From Chloroflexia bacterium (GTDB lineage: Bacteria > Chloroflexota > Chloroflexia > Thermomicrobiales > UBA6265), in NCBI GenBank assembly GCA_013698305.1, contig JACCVC010000067.1:1-6267 (forward strand): 6,267 nt of DNA, written 5' to 3'. A model generated the notes under the pieces. The model was not told the DNA's origin. It saw only the letters and a list, made by a program, of their open reading frames with translations, and did no database searches. Positions 1 through 5,332 of the stretch are shown here, one piece after another (position 1 is the first letter of the stretch; each line of letters starts with the position of its first letter). The position numbers and the translations under genes are program-made.

Positions 1-628
1 GACCCAGCGCCTCACCGCGCCTCATCCCTTCGAGCAAGAGCAGGTGCCACAGCACCGAGAGGCGGTCGTGTTGGGCAACGTCAATGAACGTCATGGCTTC
101 ATCGCTGGACCAGACCGCCGGCGTGGATCGCTCTCGCCGTGGCGGGGTCACCACCTGACAGACATTCGACTGGACCACGCCAAAGCGGGCGGCCTGACCC
201 AGCGCCTGCGAGAGCACGAGGTGACATTCCCGCATGGTGCGTCCACTCATTCCCGCTTCGCGCCAGTCGCCGTACTGGGCCTGAACCCGTGCCGCCGTCA
301 GCTTCTGGGCCCTGACCGTGCCGAACGCCGGTTTGAGGTGCACACGGATGATGATGGCGTACCCGGCGGTGGTCTGCGCGGTTACGTCCGCAGCCTTGGA
401 AGCCATCCACGTATCCAGCAGCTCGGCGACGGTGGCGGTATCTGGTTCGATCAGGCTTCCCCGCTCTCTCGCGGTGATCGCCTTTGCCTCAGCAAGCTCG
501 GCTTCCCGCTTCGTCGGAAATGTCCCCACGGTGACTCGACGGCGCTTACCGGTCAGTGGGTCGGGTTGCTCGACGCGCACCAGCCAACGATTCTTTCCGT
601 CTTTGTCCAGCCGTTTCGTGACGCTCAT
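1..628 (-). CDS. Tyrosine recombinase / phage-type integrase (partial, C-terminus beyond window)
   Basis: Site-specific recombinase that would catalyse insertion and excision of the element at the tRNA att site. Reading the minus strand from the ATG at 628 gives 209 uninterrupted residues. Residues 1–60 look like the N-terminal arm-binding domain (starts MSVTKRLDKDGKNRW, then a TGKRRRVTVGTFPTKREAE strand region). Residues about 64–160 are the helical SAM-like core-binding domain (TVAELLDTWM…TTAGY…). The catalytic domain begins near 170, and EGMRRGEALG at 200–209 is box I, with R203 the likely first catalytic Arg. The remaining catalytic Lys, HxxR and Tyr lie off the left edge. GGAGG at 642–638 sits 9 bases before this ATG. 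An in-frame ATG at 637 directly abuts the GGAGG, so 628 is preferred. No excisionase gene is seen upstream. Confidence 0.9.
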   Translation of the reverse strand, partial: MSVTKRLDKDGKNRWLVRVEQPDPLTGKRRRVTVGTFPTKREAELAEAKAITARERGSLIEPDTATVAELLDTWMASKAADVTAQTTAGYAIIIRVHLKPAFGTVRAQKLTAARVQAQYGDWREAGMSGRTMRECHLVLSQALGQAARFGVVQSNVCQVVTPPRRERSTPAVWSSDEAMTFIDVAQHDRLSVLWHLLLLEGMRRGEALG

Positions 629-637
629 CGTGTCCAT

Positions 638-642
638 CCTCC
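638..642 (-). promoter_or_regulatory. Ribosome binding site of the integrase gene
   Basis: GGAGG on the minus strand, 9 bases before the ATG at 628. It decides between two in-frame ATGs: the one at 637 has no spacing at all. Confidence 0.6.
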
Positions 643-650
643 ATCCGGAA

Positions 651-688
651 ATGTGGCCGAAATGTGGCCGATGTGGCCATATGTGGCC
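651..688. repeat. Four phased ATGTGGCC repeats upstream of the integrase
   Basis: ATGTGGCC occurs at 651–658, 662–669, 671–678 and 681–688, with start-to-start distances of 11, 9 and 10 bp, about one helical turn each. All copies have the same orientation (GGCCACAT read on the integrase strand). They begin 9 bases upstream of the integrase Shine-Dalgarno. The phasing suggests binding sites for a protein on one DNA face, such as integrase arm sites, an excisionase or a repressor. The role is inferred; the repeat itself is directly visible. Confidence 0.8.
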
Positions 689-693
689 GCAAA

Positions 694-793
694 TTGACGG
701 GAATAGATGCGAGAGAGTCGCCATGATCTCGGCTCTATTTCCCCGTCGATACAGGGATTCTACCACATATCCGGGAGTTGATGGGAATAGATG
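694..793. repeat. Pair of 16-bp direct repeats flanking the integrase upstream region
   Basis: TTGACGGGAATAGATG at 694–709 and TTGATGGGAATAGATG at 778–793 differ at one base and are 84 bp apart, close to eight helical turns. Between them, at about 735–750, a degenerate inverted relative (ATCGACGGGGAAATAG on the minus strand) can be aligned with two extra bases. The position between the integrase gene and the att core fits recombinase arm-type or accessory-protein sites. That role is inferred. Confidence 0.6.
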
Positions 794-809
794 GTATACT
801 GGAGGATAA

Positions 810-855
810 GGCTTCGGACCAAGAGGTTGGGGGTTCGAGTCCCTCCGAGGGTACC
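810..855 (+). pseudogene. 3' half of tRNA-Arg(TCG), probable attR-like attachment site
   Basis: The bases can be numbered as a tRNA from position 32 onward. The anticodon loop is C-T-TCG-G-A at 812–818 (anticodon TCG at 814–816), followed by stem strand CCAAG (819–823) and variable loop AGGTT (824–828). T-stem GGGGG (829–833) pairs with CCCTC (841–845) around TTCGAGT. Acceptor strand CGAGGGT (846–852) and discriminator A853 follow, then CCT rather than encoded CCA. The matching 5' half is absent: neither ACCCTCG nor CTTGG is found upstream at the needed distance, so the gene cannot fold completely. This is what an element inserted at the anticodon loop leaves at one end. The preceding ACTGGAGGATAAGG (798–811) also resembles a tRNA D-loop, so an internally deleted tRNA is the alternative. 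Confidence 0.7.
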
Positions 856-897
856 TCAGTGGTGCGTCTTTCACTATTTCTCGCGTTTGAACTCAGC

Positions 898-902
898 GGA
901 GG
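898..902 (+). promoter_or_regulatory. Ribosome binding site of cinA
   Basis: GGAGG five bases before the ATG at 908. It fixes this start over the ATG at 791, which would add 39 residues encoded by the tRNA remnant. Confidence 0.7.
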
Positions 903-907
903 ATTGC

Positions 908-2131
908 ATGCGGGCGTGGGCAGTGTCCATCGGATCGGAGCTTTTGTCGGGCCAGATAACCGACACCAACGCGACGTTTCTCGCGCAGGAATGTGCGGCG
1001 GCCGGCATCGATCTCATCAGGGTAACCCAGGTCGGCGATAACCAGGAATCGCTGGTTGCCACCCTCATGCTCGCGCTTTCGGAAGCTGACGTAGTCATCT
1101 GCACCGGCGGCGTGGGTCCGACCGACGACGATCTCACCCGCGAAGCCATCGCCGAGATCGCTGGCGAAACACCCGAACTCGACAGCGACCTGCTTCGGGA
1201 ACTGGAGTCCTTCTTCGCCAACCGCGGTCAGGACATGCCCGCTCGCAACGCCAAACAGGCTTGGGTGATTCCATCGTCCGAAACCCTCGCCAACCCGGTC
1301 GGCACGGCGCCGGGATGGATCGTGCGGCTCAAGAATGGCGCGCATCGCGGCACGGTAATCGCCATGCCAGGCGTGCCCCGAGAGATGTACCGGATGTGGC
1401 GCGAACAAGCCTTGCCCGCGCTCCAGGAACTGGCGGGCGGCCATGCTATCCGTTCGGTGACGCTCAAGACCCTGGGCATAGGCGAATCCGCCGCCGAAGA
1501 CGTGATCCATGATCTTGTCCTGCGACCACACCCAATCATCGCGACCTACGCCAAGGACGACGGCGTTCATATTCGTGTCACCGCCATGAGCGACTCCGCC
1601 AGTGACGCGGACCGCATGCTCGCAACAGGCATCAGCGAGGTCGAGGATCACTTGGGCAAGTTTGTTTGGGGGCGAGATTCAGATACGCTTCCGTCCGTTC
1701 TGATCAGCGGCCTGGAACGAAATACTGCAACCCTCGCCGTCGTCGAACTCGGTAGCGGAGGCGCCTTCTCGGGAATGCTCACCTCGGTCCCCGGAGACGA
1801 TCTCACCCACCCGCTCCTCAATGGGCGCGTGCTGCCGCTGGACCTCTCACTGGACCATGAGGAAGCACATGGACGGGCAACGACCCTGGCAAAACAAGCT
1901 CGCGAGGAAGCCGCCGCGACCATCGGTGTCGCCATCGTGATCAGCGGTGGTTTCGATGAGCGCAACGTGCTTCATGGACATGCGACGGTTGCGCTCGACA
2001 CCGCCAACGGAGCATGCGACGTGACGCAAACCGGACTCAGGGCGTCAATCGACGACATGCACCGCCGATCCGCGCTCCATGCGGCGGATCGCCTCCGCCT
2101 CTTGCTTGCGCGACAGCTCTCGCCCCAATAA
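908..2131 (+). CDS. cinA: CinA family protein (MoaB-like domain plus degenerate amidase-like C-terminus)
   Basis: 407 aa. Residues 1–170 form the MoaB/MogA-like molybdopterin-binding fold of CinA (COG1058). GSELLSGQITDTN is at 9–21, CTGGVGPTDDDLT at 65–77 and MPGVPREMYRMW at 153–164. In related CinA proteins this domain has ADP-ribose pyrophosphatase activity. Residues about 180–255 fit the linking middle domain. Residues 265–400 occupy the place of the nicotinamide-nucleotide amidase (PncC) domain, but the usual ESCTGG serine motif reads ELGSGG (280–285). The YSN..K and GIAGPxGG signatures are not seen either, so NMN deamidase activity is doubtful. The ATG at 908 is chosen because GGAGG (898–902) lies 5 bases upstream. 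An in-frame upstream ATG at 791 would translate the tRNA remnant. The stop abuts the convergent ybeY stop. Confidence 0.9.
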   Translation: MRAWAVSIGSELLSGQITDTNATFLAQECAAAGIDLIRVTQVGDNQESLVATLMLALSEADVVICTGGVGPTDDDLTREAIAEIAGETPELDSDLLRELESFFANRGQDMPARNAKQAWVIPSSETLANPVGTAPGWIVRLKNGAHRGTVIAMPGVPREMYRMWREQALPALQELAGGHAIRSVTLKTLGIGESAAEDVIHDLVLRPHPIIATYAKDDGVHIRVTAMSDSASDADRMLATGISEVEDHLGKFVWGRDSDTLPSVLISGLERNTATLAVVELGSGGAFSGMLTSVPGDDLTHPLLNGRVLPLDLSLDHEEAHGRATTLAKQAREEAAATIGVAIVISGGFDERNVLHGHATVALDTANGACDVTQTGLRASIDDMHRRSALHAADRLRLLLARQLSPQ

Positions 2132-2608
2132 TCATTCGATGTCTTCGCGAGGCTTCCACGACGCCAGTAGTTCCTGCTGACGTTCCAGCATAGCCGCCCG
2201 GTAAGTCGCGCTATGGTCATCCCAACCAAGCACATGGAGCAGTCCGTGTAGCATGAGAAAGTGAAGCTCATCTGACAGCCGCCATCCAGCATCCGTGGCG
2301 TTGGGAGCCGCGGTGTCTAGGGAAATGACAATGTCTCCACCTTGTGCGCCGTCTTCCGGATCGTACGCAAACGTCAAGATGTCGGTAGGCGACAGATCAC
2401 CGAGCCAGGTCTCGTGCAGCTGCGCCATCTCCAGGTCATTGACAAACCGGATCGCGAAGTGCCACGACCCGGTCTGACACTCCTGCACCAGCGCATGGCG
2501 TATGAGATCTTCCGCATGGTGCGGGCTGATCTGATCATCCTCCGTTGTCAGCGCCCAGTCGACGGTCAACTCCACCGAAAGCGGCGATTCGGAAGATCGC
2601 TCCCTCAC
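2132..2608 (-). CDS. ybeY: Endoribonuclease YbeY (rRNA maturation factor)
   Basis: 158 aa, normal for the UPF0054/YbeY family of metal-dependent endoribonucleases that act in 16S rRNA 3'-end maturation and ribosome quality control. Family marks are the strand and helix region FVNDLEMAQLHETWLG (55–70), then PTDILTFAY (74–82), GDIVISLD (91–98) and the metal site HGLLHVLGWDDH (121–132). H121 and H125 match the first two zinc ligands. The third is usually HxxxH plus five residues, but here that position is D131 with a His one residue later, a small departure. The start is GTG at 2608, whose GTGA overlaps the TGA stop of yqeY by 4 bp, so translation is probably coupled. It is the last gene of the HIT–yqeY–ybeY operon. 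A clear Shine-Dalgarno is not seen. Confidence 0.92.
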   Translation of the reverse strand: MRERSSESPLSVELTVDWALTTEDDQISPHHAEDLIRHALVQECQTGSWHFAIRFVNDLEMAQLHETWLGDLSPTDILTFAYDPEDGAQGGDIVISLDTAAPNATDAGWRLSDELHFLMLHGLLHVLGWDDHSATYRAAMLERQQELLASWKPREDIE

Positions 2609-3057
2609 TGACCGAGACGCGCGCGAACCGCCTCGGAAAGCCTGCGCCCATCGACCCGACCGTCGCTGCGCTTTGACAAGAGCCCCATGACCTTGCCCAT
2701 ATCCTTCGGACCTTCTGCCCCGGCTTCGGTGACGCCTTGCTCCACGAACGCGCGCAAGTCATCATCCGACATCTGGCTAGGCAGGTAGGATTCGATGATG
2801 TCGAGCTGAAGCTGCTCCTTGTCGACCAGGTCTTCCCGGTTCCCGGCGCGAAACTGCTCTATCGAGTCGTGCCGTTGCTTGGCCTGAGTTTGCAGCAGCC
2901 TGATCTCTTCCTCCTCGCTGAGCTCGCGTTGAAGATCGATCTCCCTGCTCTTCACGTCGGAAATAATGAGTCGGATCGCATCTCGGCGTGGTGGGTCCTT
3001 CTCCTTCATCGCGACCTTGAGATCAGCCTGAAGTCGCGTCTTGAGTGATTCGGTCAT
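2605..3057 (-). CDS. GatB/YqeY domain protein
   Basis: 150 aa, full length for the stand-alone GatB/YqeY family (COG1610). It shares the tRNA-interacting tail domain of the amidotransferase subunit GatB; the cellular role of the free-standing form is not established. Visible features are the N-terminal helix ESLKTRLQADLKVAMKEKD (3–21) and RRDAIRLIISDVKSREID (24–41). A charged coiled-coil-like stretch (LSEEEEIRLL, 46–55) follows, then IESYLPSQMSDDDL (88–101), the YqeY hallmark. PKDMGKVMGLL (117–127) and GRVDGRRLSEAVRARL (133–148) end the protein. The ATG overlaps the HIT gene stop as ATGA. AGGA lies four bases upstream, inside the HIT gene. Family assignment is firm; function is not inferred beyond a tRNA link. 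Confidence 0.93.
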   Translation of the reverse strand: MTESLKTRLQADLKVAMKEKDPPRRDAIRLIISDVKSREIDLQRELSEEEEIRLLQTQAKQRHDSIEQFRAGNREDLVDKEQLQLDIIESYLPSQMSDDDLRAFVEQGVTEAGAEGPKDMGKVMGLLSKRSDGRVDGRRLSEAVRARLGQ

Positions 3058-3428
3058 GGTGTCCTGTCCTGAAGATCGGTGACGGCGAGAGCGCCCAGTG
3101 GAGCGCCGCCCATGATGTGCAGGTGAAGATGGAACACCGTTTGCCCCGCTTCGTCGCCGACGTTGGAGGCGATACGGTAGCCCCGATCCTCAAGCCCGAA
3201 GGCGCCTGCGGCATCGTTCGCTGCCTGAACCAACGCGCCGAGCAGGCCATGATCTTCCGGCCCCACTTCAGCTATCGAGGGGATGTGACGCTTTGGCACC
3301 GCCAGTAGATGCACCGGCGCCTGGGGTGCGATGTCTCGAAACACCAGCACATCGTCGGTTTCCAGCACCGTGTCCGCCGGAATGTCGCCCGCCACGATCT
3401 TGCAGAAAAGACAGTCTGGATCAATCAT
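3054..3428 (-). CDS. HIT family (HINT-like) nucleotide-binding protein
   Basis: 124 aa histidine-triad protein of the HINT branch, typically a purine-nucleoside phosphoramidase acting on AMP-linked substrates in the cytoplasm. It begins CLFCKIVAGDIPAD (6–19), where C6 and C9 form the CxxC zinc pair seen in many bacterial HINT proteins. Further marks are VLVFRDIAPQAPVHLLAVPK (27–46), RHI with H48, and the triad HLHLHIMGG (100–108), with H102 the expected nucleophile. The ATG at 3428 is chosen because it begins just before the conserved CxFC segment. A TTG two codons upstream, closer to an AAGGA, is possible. Further upstream reading would run across the mutM start. It is first in the HIT–yqeY–ybeY operon, overlapping yqeY by 4 bp. 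Confidence 0.93.
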   Translation of the reverse strand: MIDPDCLFCKIVAGDIPADTVLETDDVLVFRDIAPQAPVHLLAVPKRHIPSIAEVGPEDHGLLGALVQAANDAAGAFGLEDRGYRIASNVGDEAGQTVFHLHLHIMGGAPLGALAVTDLQDRTP

Positions 3429-3480
3429 ACTCAAACGGATCCTTTCGATCAAGACACCCAGATCAGCGTCTCGATCCCTC

Positions 3481-3488
3481 ACTATACT
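3481..3488. promoter_or_regulatory. Possible bidirectional -10 region between HIT operon and mutM
   Basis: ACTATACT contains TATACT (3483–3488) on the plus strand and TATAGT (3486–3481) on the minus strand, both close to the TATAAT consensus. The plus-strand box ends 10 bases before the mutM ATG, so the transcript would start at or within a few bases of the start codon. I do not find a convincing -35 box on either strand. Functional assignment is inference. Confidence 0.4.
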
Positions 3489-3498
3489 GGGACAAAGT

Positions 3499-4338
3499 AT
3501 GCCAGAACTCCCCGAAGTCGAGACAGTCCGCCGCATCCTGGAACAGGAGACCGTCGGTCGCCAGATAACCGGCGTGACGTTCCATGATTTTCAGGGCGTC
3601 ATCGGCGACATGGACCCCGACACGTTCCGGGCCTTGGTCCGCGGCCAGACACTCGGCTGTCCTCAGCGGCGCGGCAAATACCTTTCGATTCCGTTGAGCG
3701 AGGGTCTGGCGCTGGTCATTCATCTCCGGATGACTGGGCGCCTGCTGGTGCTTCCAAATGATGCCGCTCCAGTACGGTTCGAGCATCTCGCGCTGCACCT
3801 GGACTCTGGTCAAGACCTTCGCTTCGCCGACCAGCGCAAGTTCGGTCGTGTCCTCTGTCTCGACGCCTACAGTGCCAGAGCCGCCCTCGCAAGGCTCGGA
3901 CCGGAACCGCTCGAACGACGCTTTTCGGCCAGCTATCTCGCCCAGATGGCTAGCCGTCGCACCGCGCCGGTCAAGAACGTCCTGCTCGACCAGAGGATCG
4001 TCGCCGGACTCGGCAACATCTACGTCGACGAAGCCCTTTTCAGAGCAAGAATCAACCCGTTCACACCTGCCGGGACCTTGACGCAAGACGATCATCGCCG
4101 GCTGGTGCGGGCAATACGTTACGTCCTGCGGGCGGCGTTGCTCAACCAGGGCACCACGTTTTCGTCATTCGAGAACCCTTACGGTGAGCAGGGTCGAAAC
4201 GCCGACTTTCTTCAGGTTTACGGCAAAGGCAAGGCGGGGCAGCGCTGCGGTCGATGCGACAACGAACTGGCCTGGACGAAGCTCGGGGGTCGGGGAACCA
4301 GCTTTTGTCCGACGTGCCAGCCCATGCCAACGCAATGA
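3499..4338 (+). CDS. mutM: Formamidopyrimidine-DNA glycosylase (Fpg/MutM)
   Basis: 279 aa, usual Fpg length. Bifunctional base-excision repair enzyme that removes oxidised purines such as 8-oxoguanine and cleaves the abasic strand. After Met removal the N-terminal PELPEVETV supplies the catalytic Pro and Glu. RRGKYL (58–62 region) holds the conserved K60, and LVIHLRMTGRL (72–82) is the strand with the Met intercalation loop. The H2TH domain lies about 135–225, with GLGNIYVDEALF (170–181, N172). The zinc finger uses C250, C253, C270 and C273, with the conserved GRGTSFCPTCQ and its R265. Nothing essential is missing. The ATG at 3499 is fixed by the requirement for MPELPE. Only a weak GGGA precedes it, suggesting leaderless translation. 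It is divergent from the HIT operon and convergent with the secreted-protein gene. Confidence 0.97.
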   Translation: MPELPEVETVRRILEQETVGRQITGVTFHDFQGVIGDMDPDTFRALVRGQTLGCPQRRGKYLSIPLSEGLALVIHLRMTGRLLVLPNDAAPVRFEHLALHLDSGQDLRFADQRKFGRVLCLDAYSARAALARLGPEPLERRFSASYLAQMASRRTAPVKNVLLDQRIVAGLGNIYVDEALFRARINPFTPAGTLTQDDHRRLVRAIRYVLRAALLNQGTTFSSFENPYGEQGRNADFLQVYGKGKAGQRCGRCDNELAWTKLGGRGTSFCPTCQPMPTQ

Positions 4339-4419
4339 CGGCCGCCGCCACATTGGAGTTTTCATTCTGATGCTGGATTGGTCCTACTGAACCTGTTTTT
4401 ACGCACTCCAGCGGAATGG

Positions 4420-5010
4420 TCAGCCGGGCGTCTGTTGTCTGAGGTCGGTCAGAATGGCCAGCAACGCGGCAATGAGGGCGTTGATCCACTGTCGGACCTG
4501 GTCTGTATACTCATCCACACCTTCGCCGGAGGTCGGAGGCGGTGGAAAAGCATTGCCGTCGCCAGGGTCGGTCCCGTTAACGGGTTCGATAGCAACGACC
4601 GTGGCGGACCAGGGACAGAATCGACCGACGTTCTCGACCCAGTAAGCAACATCCTCGTCGACCATCGAAGCGGTGCCATCGCACACCTCAATGGTGATAT
4701 CCGCAAGCTCTGTATCAACCATATGCCAGTCATGAGGAGCGTTGACGCCACCATCCCCATACGCCAGGGCGCCGTTCGGAATACCGGCATATCCGTCCCC
4801 TGCCAGCGCCGCTTCGACCGCGGCGATGTCGGCTGGCAGTTCCAGCACGGCTCGGAAGGTGCTGCCGTCGGCACTCTTGAAGGTGACGATGACAGGCTGA
4901 GGCACGTTACCGTCATCGGTCTGGGCAGCACTCAATGGTGATGCCGATGTTGTCAGCACGGCGAGCAGCAAGGCGACGAGGAAAAGTGCAGTGTTGGTTG
5001 TCCGACGCAT
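4420..5010 (-). CDS. Secreted protein with BP74-like domain
   Basis: 196 aa. Residues 1–28 form a signal peptide (MRRTTN, then hydrophobic ALFLVALLLAVLTTS and a cut near LSAA), so export is expected. Residues about 38–142 resemble the N-terminal domain of BP74, known from Dictyostelium and found in plants and bacteria. Signs are the strand VIVTFKSADGSTFRAVLEL, a WHMVD (95–99) matching the family's WSYHLDP, then IEVCDG (107–112), YWVEN (123–127) and FCPWSA (131–136) matching EVCDA and WCPWS. C110 and C132 may form a disulfide. A PPPP linker (156–159) leads to a hydrophobic helix at 175–190 that may be amphipathic or a weak anchor. The function of bacterial members is not known to me. The ATG at 5010 is preferred over upstream starts because AGGAG is 8–9 bases upstream and the signal peptide begins here. 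The family call is from memory of motifs. Confidence 0.75.
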   Translation of the reverse strand: MRRTTNTALFLVALLLAVLTTSASPLSAAQTDDGNVPQPVIVTFKSADGSTFRAVLELPADIAAVEAALAGDGYAGIPNGALAYGDGGVNAPHDWHMVDTELADITIEVCDGTASMVDEDVAYWVENVGRFCPWSATVVAIEPVNGTDPGDGNAFPPPPTSGEGVDEYTDQVRQWINALIAALLAILTDLRQQTPG

Positions 5011-5258
5011 TCCCGTTCTCTCCTGAAAAGTAAGGATGCACAAGGTAACTTGTTTCTCGCAGTGTATCAGGCATGTGGCGGTTGATGAGACGACTCCCCT
5101 GTTTCCCGCCGCAACTATAGTTCGCGTCTCGTCCATAGAACGCCACTCGCACGCGCAATGGCGATTAGACTGCATCTTGATCCTAAGCAGGTTGACAAAA
5201 GTTCTTGTGCATTCCTGCTGGTAATACCACCCGTTCAGTCGAGCGTCTTCCACGAGGG
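5011..5258. other. Intergenic region with no recognised gene
   Basis: About 250 bp (322 bp up to the transposase start) between the secreted-protein gene and the IS remnant. It holds the AGGAG ribosome site for the minus-strand gene (5019–5023), a perfect 10-bp palindrome AACTATAGTT at 5113–5122 and a TTGACA at 5192–5197 without a well-placed -10 partner. An 8-bp inverted repeat ACCACCCG/CGGGTGGT (5226–5233 and 5259–5266) lies at its right edge. Open frames here lack ribosome sites and recognisable protein features. Confidence 0.5.
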
Positions 5259-5266
5259 CGGGTGGT
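5226..5266. repeat. Inverted repeat ACCACCCG / CGGGTGGT
   Basis: Perfect 8-bp inverted repeat with a 25-bp spacer, lying just upstream of the transposase leader. It could mark the left boundary of the insertion sequence or be a hairpin in the leader. No T-tract follows on either strand, so it is not a typical intrinsic terminator. Confidence 0.45.
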
Positions 5267-5332
5267 CAAAGACTTTTGCGAAACCGCTTAGGGCGGGTTG
5301 CATGTTCGTTGACTATCTGGCACTGTAGGTGG

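Larger units (their letters stand above)
1..811. mobile_element. Right end of a tRNA-targeted integrative element (partial)
   Basis: The segment combines an integrase gene, clustered short repeats upstream of it and the 3' half of a tRNA gene at its outer edge. This is the usual layout of a genomic island or prophage that integrates into the 3' part of a tRNA gene. The integrase starts near the att side and reads into the element, leftwards and out of the window. The right boundary is placed at the anticodon-loop region of the tRNA remnant (about 810–812), because bases to its right fold as tRNA and bases to its left do not. No cargo gene other than the integrase is visible. Whether this is phage, ICE or a smaller island cannot be told from here. 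Confidence 0.65.

Noticed and set aside
757..762. Minus-strand -10 box TAGAAT for the integrase
   Set aside because: It resembles TATAAT, but no acceptable -35 is found at 16–18 bp and the leader would be over 100 bases. Too weak to list.
44..809. Long plus-strand open frames opposite the integrase
   Set aside because: They are antisense to a well-supported integrase with domain motifs, have no ribosome sites and show no recognisable protein features.
778..853. Complete functional tRNA gene
   Set aside because: The 5' acceptor strand complementary to CGAGGGT and the 5' anticodon stem are missing, so no cloverleaf can form.
791..907. Extended cinA start at 791
   Set aside because: The added 39 residues are encoded by the tRNA remnant, while GGAGG is correctly spaced before the ATG at 908, where family homology begins.
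3331..3498. Longer mutM frame starting at 3331
   Set aside because: It would overlap the HIT gene antisense, and Fpg enzymes require the N-terminal Pro directly after the initiator Met at 3499.
4339..4419. Terminator between mutM and the secreted-protein gene
   Set aside because: Only a 6-bp inverted repeat (TGGAGT/ACTCCA) with a 45-bp spacer and short T runs are present, with no hairpin followed by a T-tract.
5192..5227. Promoter TTGACA…TAATAC before the IS remnant
   Set aside because: The spacer is 24 bp, too long for a standard sigma-70 promoter.
5011..5253. N-terminal extension of the secreted protein to 5253
   Set aside because: The extension has no ribosome site, and the signal peptide and AGGAG define the start at 5010.
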